64,000 nucleotides of DNA from Actinocorallia sp039871655 (GTDB taxonomy: Bacteria > Actinomycetota > Actinomycetes > Streptosporangiales > Streptosporangiaceae): positions 186,001-250,000 of the forward strand of contig NZ_JBDPLZ010000004.1 of assembly GCF_039871655.1 (NCBI RefSeq). The letters run 5' to 3'. Made by a program: the position numbers and the translations under genes. Of the stretch, positions 1 to 7,731 are shown piece by piece (within the stretch, counting starts at the first letter, position 1; each line of letters starts with the position of its first letter). Under the pieces are notes generated by a model that was not told the DNA's origin, did no database searches, and saw only the letters and a list, made by a program, of their open reading frames with translations.

Positions 1-2
1 GC

Positions 3-68
3 CGCCCTCGCAGGGTGAACGTGCGCGTGCGCCGCCGCGCCGGGGAACGGGTGAAGACCCGGCACTGA
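3..68 (+). CDS. possible 3' end of an upstream gene (partial)
   Basis: An open frame enters from the left edge and ends in TGA at 66-68. The encoded tail is short and very arginine-rich (ends VKTRH). It would belong to a gene whose body lies outside the window. Nothing in 21 residues identifies a family, and an arginine-rich frame is easy to get by chance at this GC content, so this is only a possibility. Confidence 0.3.
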   Translation, partial: RPRRVNVRVRRRAGERVKTRH

Positions 69-74
69 CCCCCC

Positions 75-815
75 ATGGGATCCCTTCGCCCCGGCCCTCC
101 CGGCCGGGGCGTCTCCTTTATCCGGGAGGCCTCCATCGAAGCCCCTGCCGCCATCGAGCTGGTGCGAGAGCACACGATCCTGTCCGTGGTGGTCGGGTCC
201 CGCGCCTACGGCCTGGACACGGCCGACAGCGACGTCGACCGCAGAGGCGTCTTCGTCGCGCCGACCGAGCTGTTCTGGCGGCTGGACAAGCCGCCCACCC
301 ATCTGGACGGGCCGCTGCCCGAGCAGTTCTCCTGGGAGGTGGAGCGTTTCTGCTCGCTGGCGCTGGAGGCCAACCCCACCGTCCTGGAATGCCTGTGGTC
401 GCCCCTGGTGGAGAGGATCACGGAGACGGGAGAGGAGCTGCGCGCCCTCCGCCCCGCCTTCCTGTCCCGCAAGGCGCACCGGACGTTCCTGCGCTACGCC
501 GAACGGCAGTTCCAGCGCTCCGCCTCGGGAGGAGGCGAAGGAGTGAAGTGGAAGCACATCATGCATCTGTTGCGCCTGCTGGTCTCCGGCCGCCATCTGG
601 TGGAGACGGGCGAACTCCTCGTCGACGTCACGCCCTACCGCGAGCGGCTCCTGGCCGTGCGGCGGGGCGAGGTGCCGTGGGAGGAGGTCACCGCCTGGCG
701 CGAGGAGCTGACGGCAGGACTGGACGACGCCCTGACCGCCACTCCGCTTCCCGAGGCCCCCGACCGCGCGGCCGTCGAGGACTTCCTGATCTCCGTCCGG
801 AGGGCCGCCCTGTGA
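75..815 (+). CDS. predicted nucleotidyltransferase (Pol beta superfamily, YcgL/COG3541 type), copy 1
   Basis: The product is 246 aa with an N-terminal nucleotidyltransferase fold. The diagnostic block is VVGSRAYGLDTADSDVDRRG at about residues 39-58: the GS pair binds the triphosphate and the two aspartates bind metal. This arrangement is typical of minimal nucleotidyltransferases of the COG3541 group, whose substrates are mostly unknown. The C-terminal half is helical and holds W-K-H and LLRLLVSGRHL stretches like those of its neighbour. The stop overlaps the GTG start of the next gene, so the two are translationally coupled. The first about 15 residues are Gly/Pro-rich, so the true start could be a downstream GTG. 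The family is fairly certain; the function is not. Confidence 0.8.
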   Translation: MGSLRPGPPGRGVSFIREASIEAPAAIELVREHTILSVVVGSRAYGLDTADSDVDRRGVFVAPTELFWRLDKPPTHLDGPLPEQFSWEVERFCSLALEANPTVLECLWSPLVERITETGEELRALRPAFLSRKAHRTFLRYAERQFQRSASGGGEGVKWKHIMHLLRLLVSGRHLVETGELLVDVTPYRERLLAVRRGEVPWEEVTAWREELTAGLDDALTATPLPEAPDRAAVEDFLISVRRAAL

Positions 816-1552
816 ACCTTCCCGCCATGCCCGAGCTGCCCGAGGGCGTCTGCCCCTACCCCCGCGTCTTCGCGACGGTCAGCGGGGCGCACCTGTACGG
901 ATTCCCCTCCGAGGACTCCGATCTCGACCTGAGGGGCGTCCACGTCCTCCCGGCCGAGGAGGTGGTCGGGCTCGTCCAGGGGCCCGAGACCCTCACCTGG
1001 ATGTCGGAGGACCGTCAGACCGACCTCGTCACCCATGATCTGCTCAAGTTCTGCCGCCTCCTGCGCAAGCGGAACGGCTACGTCCTGGAGCAGCTGCTGT
1101 CGCCCCTGGTCCTGGAGACGACGCCCGTCCACGAGGAACTGGTCGCCCTGGCGCCGGGCCTGATCACCCGCCACCACGCCCACCACTATCTGGGGTTCGC
1201 CCGCACCCAGTGGCGGCTGTACGGGAGGACGGGGGAGCTCAAGCCCCTGCTCTACACCTTCCGGGTGCTGCTGACCGGGATCCATCTGATGAGGACGGGC
1301 GAGGTCCTCTGTGACCTGAACGTCCTGGAGGGCGGCCCCGGCTACCTGCCGGAACTGATCGGGCTCAAGCGCTCCGCCGAGCACGCCGCGGCCCCCTGCG
1401 GCGATTTCGCCCCCGACGTGGAGGCGCTGCTGGCCCGGTTGGAGGAGGAGCAGGCCTCCTCGGCGCTGCCCGAGCAGCCCGAGGAGGACGGGGCCATGCA
1501 CGAGCTGGTCGTCCGGACCCGGCTGAGGGGAATGGCGGACCCGCCCTCCTGA
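812..1552 (+). CDS. predicted nucleotidyltransferase (COG3541 type), copy 2
   Basis: The product is 246 aa and starts at GTG 812, overlapping the previous stop as GTGA; an ATG five codons later (827) is the alternative. The block SGAHLYGFPSEDSDLDLRG keeps both metal-binding aspartates, but the usual Gly-Ser pair reads Ser-Gly-Ala. The middle (LKPLLYTFRVLLTGIHLMRTGE) aligns with copy 1 (LRLLVSGRHLVETGE), so the two genes are old tandem duplicates. Coupled translation suggests the products act together, possibly as a heterodimer; this is inference. No toxin or antitoxin partner lies beside them. The gene ends 67 bp before the convergent LacI gene. Confidence 0.8.
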   Translation: MNLPAMPELPEGVCPYPRVFATVSGAHLYGFPSEDSDLDLRGVHVLPAEEVVGLVQGPETLTWMSEDRQTDLVTHDLLKFCRLLRKRNGYVLEQLLSPLVLETTPVHEELVALAPGLITRHHAHHYLGFARTQWRLYGRTGELKPLLYTFRVLLTGIHLMRTGEVLCDLNVLEGGPGYLPELIGLKRSAEHAAAPCGDFAPDVEALLARLEEEQASSALPEQPEEDGAMHELVVRTRLRGMADPPS

Positions 1553-1618
1553 GCGTGTTTGAATGTTCAATGACATCGGAGGGGGCGACGAGCCCCCTCC
1601 GGACCGGCTGAGCACGGC

Positions 1619-2656
1619 TCAGCCGACCTCCACCGGGCCCGTCCGGGCAACGGGCCCGGTGGACCTGCGCACCACCAGCTCCGGCCGGTACAGCAGCTCA
1701 CCGCGCGGCACCCGGTTGCCGCCCAGCTCCTCCAGCAGGTAGCCGACCGCGGCCATGCTCATCTCGCGGACGGGCTGGCGGATGGTGGTGAGCGGAGGAT
1801 CCAGGTAGGGCACCAGCGGCGAGTCGTCGAACCCCACCACCGACACGTCCTCGGGCACCCGCAGCCCGCGCTGCCTGGCCGCCCGGATCGCGCCGATCGC
1901 CATGATGTCGCTGCCGCAGCAGACGGCGGTGCAGCCCAGGTCCAGCAGCCGCGACGCCGCCGCGTGCCCGCCCTCCACGGTGAACAGCGACGGCGCGACC
2001 AGCTCGTCGGCCTCGGCGCCCTTCACGCCCAGCCCCGCCTCCAGGGCCCGGCGGAACCCCGCCGCCTTGCGGATGGACGGCACGAACCGCTCCTGTCCGA
2101 CCGCCAGCCCGATCCGGGTGTGGCCGAGCGAGATCAGATGCTCCACGCCCAGCTCGATCGAGGTGGTGTCGTCGTTGGAGATGAACGGCGCGTCGACGCC
2201 CTCCCGGTACCCGTTGATCAGGACCAGCGGCAGCCCGCGCTCGGTCAGCCGGGTGTAACGGTCCAGGGCGGAGGTGGAGTCGGCGTGCATGCCGCTGACC
2301 ACGATGATCCCCGCGACCCCCCGCTCCAGCAGCAGGTCGGTGTAGTCGTCCTCGCGGATCCCGCCGGGGGTCTGGGTGCACAACACCGCGGTGTACCCGG
2401 AGGTGGCCAGCGCCGTCTCGATGATCTGGGCGAACACCGGGAAGATCGGATTGGTCAGCTCCGGGACGATCAGCCCGATCAGTCCCGCCCGTTGCGGGCG
2501 CAACCGGGGCGGCCGCTCGTATCCCAGGACGTCCAGCGCGGTGAGCACCGCCTGCCGGGTTCCGGTGGAGACGTTCGGCTTGCCGTTGAGCACCCGGCTC
2601 ACGGTCGCCTCGCTGACCCCCGCCTGCGCCGCGATGTCGGCCAGCCGTGTCGCCAT
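1619..2656 (-). CDS. LacI-family transcriptional repressor of the alpha-glucoside operon
   Basis: The product is 345 aa. Residues 1-30 hold the LacI helix-turn-helix (TRLADIAAQAGVSEATVSRV) and the hinge helix, followed by a periplasmic-binding-protein-like sugar sensor (LIGLIVPELTNPIFPVFAQ) ending in SVVGFDDSPLVPYLDPPLTT. I chose ATG 2656 because it starts exactly at the family N-terminus; a GTG at 2677 would add seven residues and overlap the glucosidase stop. It is the last gene of the operon it very likely controls. Its probable operators are the CTTGCAG repeats at 7533-7707. The ligand is probably maltose, trehalose or a related alpha-glucoside. Confidence 0.9.
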   Translation of the reverse strand: MATRLADIAAQAGVSEATVSRVLNGKPNVSTGTRQAVLTALDVLGYERPPRLRPQRAGLIGLIVPELTNPIFPVFAQIIETALATSGYTAVLCTQTPGGIREDDYTDLLLERGVAGIIVVSGMHADSTSALDRYTRLTERGLPLVLINGYREGVDAPFISNDDTTSIELGVEHLISLGHTRIGLAVGQERFVPSIRKAAGFRRALEAGLGVKGAEADELVAPSLFTVEGGHAAASRLLDLGCTAVCCGSDIMAIGAIRAARQRGLRVPEDVSVVGFDDSPLVPYLDPPLTTIRQPVREMSMAAVGYLLEELGGNRVPRGELLYRPELVVRRSTGPVARTGPVEVG

Positions 2657-2666
2657 GGGCCTCAAC

Positions 2667-4277
2667 CTACCGCTCACGCGGGCCGCCTCCGGGCTCGGTC
2701 CACCACACCGCGGTGTCGGCGGGCAGCCACACCAGGTCGCCCTCCCGCCGGAACTCGCCGCTGGCCAGCACGACCTCCCCGGAGCAGGGCAGGGCGACCG
2801 CCTCGCCGGTGAGGTTGACCTGGCAGTGGAAGCCCGGCTCTCGGCGCAGGGACAGCGTGCCCTCGGGCGACGGCTCCCAGGTCAGCGAGCCGTCGCCGAG
2901 CGCCGGGTGCTCCCGCCGGAAGGCCAGGGCACGGGTGTAGAGGGACAGGGTCGAGGACGGGTCGGCGCGCTGGGCCTCGACGGTGAGCGCCCGCCAGGCC
3001 GCCGGCATCGGCAGCCAGCTGCCGGGGCCGTCGCCGAACCCGAACGGAGGGGCCTCTCCCGTCCAGGGCAGAGGCACCCGGCAGCCGTCGCGCCCCGCGT
3101 CCGCGCCCCGGCCGAGCTGCGGGTCGGTCAGGAACTCCGGCGGAAGATCGAGGACCTCGGGCAGGCCGAGTTCCTCGCCCTGGTAGACGTACGCCGAACC
3201 CGGCAGGGCCAGCATCAGCAGCGCGGCGGCGCGGGCCCGCCGCAGACCGGACTCGCCGTCGCCGTAACGAGTGACGTGGCGGCGCACGTCGTGGTTGGAC
3301 AGCACCCACGTGGACGGGGCTCCCACGGACGCGACGGACTCCAGCGAAAGGTCGATGACCTCGCGGAAGGAGGCCGCGTTCCAGTCGGCGCCCAGGAGGA
3401 AGAAGTTGAACGCCTGGTGCAGCTCGTCCGGGCGGACGTAGCGGGCGAGCCGTTCGGGGGTGGGGGCCCACGCCTCGGCGACGCCGATCCGGTCCCCGGG
3501 GTAGGAGTCCAGCAGCCTGCGCCAGGCTCGGTGGATCTCGTGCACGCCGTCCTGGTCGAAGTAGGGCAGCGGGTCGGTGCCGAGCATCCGCGACTGGTCG
3601 GGGTGCCCGACGTCGGGCAGGCCCTCGGCCTTGATCATTCCGTGCGCGACGTCGATGCGGAACCCGTCCGCGCCCAGGTCGAGCCAGAACCGCAGGATGT
3701 CCTCGAACTCCGCGCGGACCTCGGGGTGCTCCCAGTTGAGGTCGGGCTGCTCGGGCGCGAACAGGTGCAGGTACCACTGCCCGTCGGGCACCCGGGTCCA
3801 GGCGGGGCCGCCGAAGACCGACTCCCAGTCGTTGGGCGGCTGGTCGCCCCTGCCGTCGCGGAAGACGTAGCGCTCCCGCGCGGGCCCGCCCGCCAGCGCC
3901 TCCTGGAACCAGACGTGCTGGTCGGAGGTGTGGTTCGGCACGATGTCGACGATGATCCGCAGTCCCAGGTCGTGGGCGTCGCGGATGAGCGCCCGGGCGT
4001 CCTCCAGGTCGCCGAACAGCGGGTCGACCCTGCGGTAGTCGGCCACGTCGTACCCGAAGTCGGCCATCGGAGAGGCGAAGAAGGGCGTCAGCCAGACGGC
4101 GTCCACGCCCAGCGAAGCCAGGTACGGCAGCCGGGCGCGGATGCCCGGCAGGTCGCCGATCCCGTCGCCGTTGCCGTCCGCGAAGCTGCGGACGTAGACC
4201 TGGTAGATCACCGCGTCGCGCCACCAGCGGGCCGTCCGGCGCGCCGCCGCGTGAGTGGTGTCTGTCGGAGCAGTCAT
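2667..4277 (-). CDS. GH13 alpha-glucosidase (oligo-1,6-glucosidase type)
   Basis: The product is 536 aa and has no signal peptide, so it hydrolyses imported alpha-glucosides in the cytoplasm. It is a (beta/alpha)8 barrel of glycoside hydrolase family 13. Visible motifs are IVDIVPNHTSD, GFRIDVAHG with the nucleophile Asp209, GVAEAW with the acid/base Glu268, and LSNHDV with the third carboxylate Asp330. All catalytic residues are intact and the length is normal. It follows the malG-like permease by 49 bp and precedes the LacI gene, the usual actinobacterial order. Specificity (maltose, isomaltose, trehalose or sucrose) cannot be read from the sequence. Confidence 0.93.
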   Translation of the reverse strand: MTAPTDTTHAAARRTARWWRDAVIYQVYVRSFADGNGDGIGDLPGIRARLPYLASLGVDAVWLTPFFASPMADFGYDVADYRRVDPLFGDLEDARALIRDAHDLGLRIIVDIVPNHTSDQHVWFQEALAGGPARERYVFRDGRGDQPPNDWESVFGGPAWTRVPDGQWYLHLFAPEQPDLNWEHPEVRAEFEDILRFWLDLGADGFRIDVAHGMIKAEGLPDVGHPDQSRMLGTDPLPYFDQDGVHEIHRAWRRLLDSYPGDRIGVAEAWAPTPERLARYVRPDELHQAFNFFLLGADWNAASFREVIDLSLESVASVGAPSTWVLSNHDVRRHVTRYGDGESGLRRARAAALLMLALPGSAYVYQGEELGLPEVLDLPPEFLTDPQLGRGADAGRDGCRVPLPWTGEAPPFGFGDGPGSWLPMPAAWRALTVEAQRADPSSTLSLYTRALAFRREHPALGDGSLTWEPSPEGTLSLRREPGFHCQVNLTGEAVALPCSGEVVLASGEFRREGDLVWLPADTAVWWTEPGGGPRER

Positions 4278-4326
4278 GAAGAAGTCCCCCGGGAGGTGAG
4301 GAGCGATAGGGCGTGGGAGCGGACGG

Positions 4327-5142
4327 CTACTTGACGCCGCCGGCCGTGAGACCCGCGACGATCCTGCGCTGGAAGACCAGCACCATCACCACGAGCGGCA
4401 CGGTCACCACGACGCCGGCGGCCATCTGGGTGCCGAACGGCTGGTCGAAGCCGCTGATGCCGGTGAACTTGGCGATGGCCACGGTGGCGGTCTGCATCTC
4501 CTTCTCGTTGACCATGCTGAAGGCGATGATGAACTCGTTCCAGGCCATGATGAACACGAGGATGGCGGTCGTGAAGACGCCCGGCGCGGCCAGCGGAACG
4601 ATGATCTTCCGGAAGGCCTGGCCCCGCGAGCAGCCGTCGATCATCGCCGCCTGCTCCAGCTCGAACGGGAGCTGCCGGAAGAAGACGGTGAGGTTCCAGA
4701 CCGCCAGCGGCAGGGCGAAGCCCAGGCTGGGCACGATCATCGCCTGGTAGGTGTTGATCCACTCGATGTCGATGAACAGCTTGAGCAGTGGCACCACCTG
4801 CGAGATGCCGGGGAACATCGAGGTCGCGATGATGATCCCCAGCACGGCGTTCTTGCCCCGGAAGTCCAGCCGGGCCAGCGTGTAGGCGGTGAAGACGCCG
4901 ATCAGGAGGGTCAGCGCGGTCGTGGCGCCGGCGACCAGCACGCTGTTGGCCAGCGACCGGACGAACCCGTTGGAGGGCGCGAAGACCGCCTCGAGGTTCT
5001 CCGTCGACCACGGCGAGGGCCACAGGTCGGACTCGAACTGGTCGGAGGGGCGGCGGAACGCCGAGACGACCATCCAGTAGAACGGCGCGAGGCAGAAGAC
5101 CAGCACCCCGGCGACGCCCGCGTAGGGCAGGACCCTTCTCAT
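4327..5142 (-). CDS. carbohydrate ABC transporter permease (MalG type)
   Basis: The product is 271 aa with six predicted membrane segments, the first at residues 5-25. The EAA loop that docks the ATPase is present (EQAAMIDGCSRGQAFRKIIVPL). The start at 5142 overlaps the stop of the upstream permease as ATGA, which supports this start over much longer upstream frames. It ends with the short cytoplasmic tail typical of MalG proteins (RRIVAGLTAGGVK). No ATPase gene lies in the operon; related actinobacterial systems use a shared MsiK-type ATPase encoded elsewhere, so that is expected here. Confidence 0.92.
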   Translation of the reverse strand: MRRVLPYAGVAGVLVFCLAPFYWMVVSAFRRPSDQFESDLWPSPWSTENLEAVFAPSNGFVRSLANSVLVAGATTALTLLIGVFTAYTLARLDFRGKNAVLGIIIATSMFPGISQVVPLLKLFIDIEWINTYQAMIVPSLGFALPLAVWNLTVFFRQLPFELEQAAMIDGCSRGQAFRKIIVPLAAPGVFTTAILVFIMAWNEFIIAFSMVNEKEMQTATVAIAKFTGISGFDQPFGTQMAAGVVVTVPLVVMVLVFQRRIVAGLTAGGVK

Positions 5143-6113
5143 GCCTTCCCCTCCTTCTTGGACTTGGCGTCGCCGAGGACGTCGGCGCCCATCACCTTGA
5201 CGAAGGTGTAGGCGATCACCGCGATGTAGAGGAACAACACCGTCGCGTAGGCGCTGGCCACGCCGTAGCGCAGGTTGTTGGCCTCGGTCCACGCGAGCAT
5301 CGAGAGGGTCTCGACCGAGTCCTTGTTGCCGCCGATGAGGACGAACGGCAGATCGAACATGCGCAGGGTGTCCAGCAGCCGGAACAGGACGGCGACGACC
5401 AGCGCGGGCTTGACGAGCGGCAGGGTGATCAGCCGGAACTGCTGCCAGGCGCTCGCCCCGTCCACCCGGGCCGCCTCGTAGACCTCCCGGGGGATGATCT
5501 GCAGCCCGGCCAGGACCAGCAGGCCGATGAACGGGGAGGTCTTCCACACCTCGGCGATGATGATCGCGAACTTGGCGGCGACGCCGTCGGCGGTCCACAG
5601 GATCTGCTGTCCGATCAGGGCGTTGGCGGCCCCGTCCGGCTGGAAGATCCACCGCCACAGCAGACCGGACATGGCGGTGGGCACCGCCCAGGGCACCAGC
5701 ACGCTCGCCCGGATCAGGGCCCGTCCGCGCAGCGCCCGGTGCATGATCAGCGCCAGCCCGACACCGATGAGCGTCTCCAGGACGACGGCCGTGACGGTGA
5801 AGAACGAGGTGTTGAGGAAGGCGTTCCAGAACGCCTCGCCGCGCTCGCCGCTGAACAGCGCGGTGTAGTTGTCGAGGCCGACGAACCGCTCGCCCTCGAT
5901 GACGAAGCCGTTCTCGTCCAGTCCGTCGGCCTGGGAGAACAGGGAGTCGCGCACCCCGGACAGCACCGGATAGCCGACGACGAGCGCCAGCACCAGGAAG
6001 GTGGGGGAGAGCATGAGCAGCGCGAGCCGCCGGGAGGCCTTGCGCGCCTGGCCGCCTCGTGCGGGCGCCTGCGCGGCCCCCGCCGGGGAGGGGGTTTCGA
6101 GAGTGGTCGCCAT
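5139..6113 (-). CDS. carbohydrate ABC transporter permease (MalF type)
   Basis: The product is 324 aa. A cytoplasmic N-terminus of about 30 residues, rich in Ala and Arg, leads into six membrane segments, and the EAA motif is YEAARVDGASAWQQFRLITLPL. I chose ATG 6113 (MATTLETP); the open frame runs on to 6176, but that would overlap the upstream lipoprotein stop at 6173 and adds a Gly/Arg-rich stretch unlike the family. It is the partner of the MalG-type permease and is coupled to it by a 4-bp overlap. Confidence 0.92.
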   Translation of the reverse strand: MATTLETPSPAGAAQAPARGGQARKASRRLALLMLSPTFLVLALVVGYPVLSGVRDSLFSQADGLDENGFVIEGERFVGLDNYTALFSGERGEAFWNAFLNTSFFTVTAVVLETLIGVGLALIMHRALRGRALIRASVLVPWAVPTAMSGLLWRWIFQPDGAANALIGQQILWTADGVAAKFAIIIAEVWKTSPFIGLLVLAGLQIIPREVYEAARVDGASAWQQFRLITLPLVKPALVVAVLFRLLDTLRMFDLPFVLIGGNKDSVETLSMLAWTEANNLRYGVASAYATVLFLYIAVIAYTFVKVMGADVLGDAKSKKEGKA

Positions 6114-6172
6114 GGGGTCTCTTTCCCGAGCACGGGCCGGGACGGGGACGCGGCCCCCGCCCCGGCCGCGGG

Positions 6173-7459
6173 TCACTGGGTGAGGGTCTCGAGCTTGGCC
6201 TGCAGGTCGGAGAGCGCCTGCTCGGTCGTGGTCTTACCGGTCAGGGCGCCGTAGGCGGCCTCCTGGACGGCGGTGGTGACGTCGCCGTACTTCACGACCT
6301 TCGGACGTCCCTTGGCGTTCTCGATGGCCGTCTTCAGCGACGGCATGTACGGGAACTTCTTGACGATGTCGGCGTCGTCGTAGAGCGACGCGACGGAGGG
6401 CGCCTTGCCGATGACCAGCGCGTTGGCCTTCTGCACTTCGGGGCTGGACATGTACTTGAGGAAGTCCAGCGCCGTGGCCTTGTTCTTGGCGAAGGAGGAG
6501 ATGGCGAAGTTGTGCCCGCCGAGCGTGGACACGCCGGGGCCGTTGGAACCGGGCAGCGGGGCCACGTCGAACTTGCCGACGACCTTGGAGGCCTTCGGGT
6601 CGGTGGCGGAGGCGTACTGGTAGGGCCACTGGCGGTGGAAGATCAGCTTGCCGCCGATGAAGTCGGCGCGGCCGAGCTCCTCGGTGTAGGTGATGGCCTT
6701 CTCGTCGATGTGGCCGTCCTTGAAGGCGTTGACCAGGACGTCGAGCCCGGCCTTGGCCTCGGGGGTGTTCACGGTCGGCTTGCCGGACTCGTCCACCACG
6801 GAGCCGCCCGCGCCGTTGATCGCCTCGGAAGCGTTGACGGTCAGGCCCTCGTACTTGTCGAACTGGCCGGCGTAGCAGTCCAGGTCCTTGGCCTCGGCGA
6901 CCTTCTCCTTGATGGTGTCGCAGGCGGAGAACAGCTCGCTCCAGGTGGGGGGGGCCTTGTCGATCCCCGCCTTCTCCATGAGGTCCGTGCGGTAGTACAG
7001 CAGGCCGGCGTCGGAGTCGATCGGCAGCGCGTACAGCTTGTCCAGGTACCGGCCGGTGTCGACGGTCGGCGCGAGCAGCTTGTCGAGGCCGAGTTCGGAC
7101 TCGGGGAGCTGCACCACCCAGCGGTTGGCGGCGAACTCGGCGGTCCAGACGACGTCGAGGTTGAGGACGGTGTAGGCGTCGGACTTGGTCTGGGCGTTCT
7201 GGATCATCTGCTGGCGCTGCTCGTCCGCCTTGTCGGAGAGCTCGATGACCCGCACCGGCTCCTGCGGGTGCGCGGCGTTCCAGTCGTCCACCTGCTTCTG
7301 CAGGTTGCCGGAGGTGTCCTTGCCGGTGACGAAGGTGATCTCTCCGCGTCCCTCGAGCTCGACCGCCTTCTCGGTTTCCTTGCTGTCACCGCTTCCGCCG
7401 CAGGCGGTGAGCGTCAGCGCGAGACCGACGGCCGCGCCGGTCAAGGAGATGCGCCGCAT
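6173..7459 (-). CDS. sugar-binding lipoprotein of an ABC importer (MalE type)
   Basis: The product is 428 aa. A lipoprotein signal ends in the lipobox LTAC with Cys20 as the anchor, followed by a Gly/Ser linker and a family-1 extracellular solute-binding domain (ITFVTGKDTSGNLQKQVDDW; WPYQYASATDP). It captures the sugar at the outer membrane face and hands it to the two permeases. It is the first gene of the five-gene operon and has a GGAGG ribosome site about 8 bases before its ATG. Sequence features suggest maltose, trehalose or a related alpha-glucoside; the adjacent glucosidase agrees with this. Confidence 0.93.
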   Translation of the reverse strand: MRRISLTGAAVGLALTLTACGGSGDSKETEKAVELEGRGEITFVTGKDTSGNLQKQVDDWNAAHPQEPVRVIELSDKADEQRQQMIQNAQTKSDAYTVLNLDVVWTAEFAANRWVVQLPESELGLDKLLAPTVDTGRYLDKLYALPIDSDAGLLYYRTDLMEKAGIDKAPPTWSELFSACDTIKEKVAEAKDLDCYAGQFDKYEGLTVNASEAINGAGGSVVDESGKPTVNTPEAKAGLDVLVNAFKDGHIDEKAITYTEELGRADFIGGKLIFHRQWPYQYASATDPKASKVVGKFDVAPLPGSNGPGVSTLGGHNFAISSFAKNKATALDFLKYMSSPEVQKANALVIGKAPSVASLYDDADIVKKFPYMPSLKTAIENAKGRPKVVKYGDVTTAVQEAAYGALTGKTTTEQALSDLQAKLETLTQ

Positions 7460-7519
7460 GGTGCCTTCCTCCAGGTTGATCAGGGGGACCGTCCGGGGGT
7501 GTGCTGGACGGCTGCCCGG

Positions 7520-7548
7520 ACGTTAGCAACGGGTTGCAGGACTGTAAA
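7520..7548 (-). promoter_or_regulatory. promoter of the alpha-glucoside operon
   Basis: Read on the minus strand, TTTACA (7548-7543) is followed after exactly 17 bases by TAACGT (7525-7520). This is a good vegetative-sigma promoter. The predicted transcript starts near 7513 and leaves a leader of about 54 bases before the lipoprotein ATG. A CTGCAAC half-site lies inside the spacer, so a bound repressor would block polymerase directly. Confidence 0.65.
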
Positions 7549-7574
7549 TGGCTTGCAGTAACTTGCAGCAAGTT
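7533..7574. promoter_or_regulatory. candidate LacI operator: three TTGCAG repeats and a palindrome
   Basis: TTGCAG units lie at 7534-7539, 7553-7558 and 7563-7568. The last belongs to a 15-bp palindrome at 7560-7574, AACTTGC-A-GCAAGTT, perfect except for the centre base. It sits just upstream of the -35 element while the first unit sits inside the promoter spacer. CTTGCAG direct repeats are known from promoters of Streptomyces amylase and maltose genes, which MalR/Reg1-type LacI proteins control; the link to the LacI gene here is inference. Confidence 0.65.
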
Positions 7575-7680
7575 CTGTGATGTTTCTGTAATAATCGGCG
7601 CTGGTGCGGGGCATCAACAGCAGCGGAAAGCGCATCAGGGCAGCATCGACCGCAGGGCAGGCGCAACGGATCCCGTCCGC

Positions 7681-7707
7681 CTGCAAGAGCTGCAAGGACT
7701 GCAAGAA
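7681..7707. repeat. three CTGCAAG repeats at 9-bp spacing
   Basis: CTGCAAGAG, CTGCAAGGA and CTGCAAGAA follow one another directly, and a weaker unit (GTGCAGGAA) comes next. They are the reverse complement of the CTTGCAG units at 7533-7568, about 115-170 bp upstream of the promoter and just beyond the ROK gene stop. They are probably auxiliary operator sites; two distant arrays could support a DNA loop. Confidence 0.55.
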
Positions 7708-7731
7708 GTCGTGCAGGAAGGGGGAAGGGCG

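Noticed and set aside
7480..7704. 74-codon minus-strand frame in the alpha-glucoside promoter region
   Set aside because: It overlaps the promoter and both CTTGCAG arrays, has no ribosome site and no plausible composition. A leader peptide is conceivable but unsupported.
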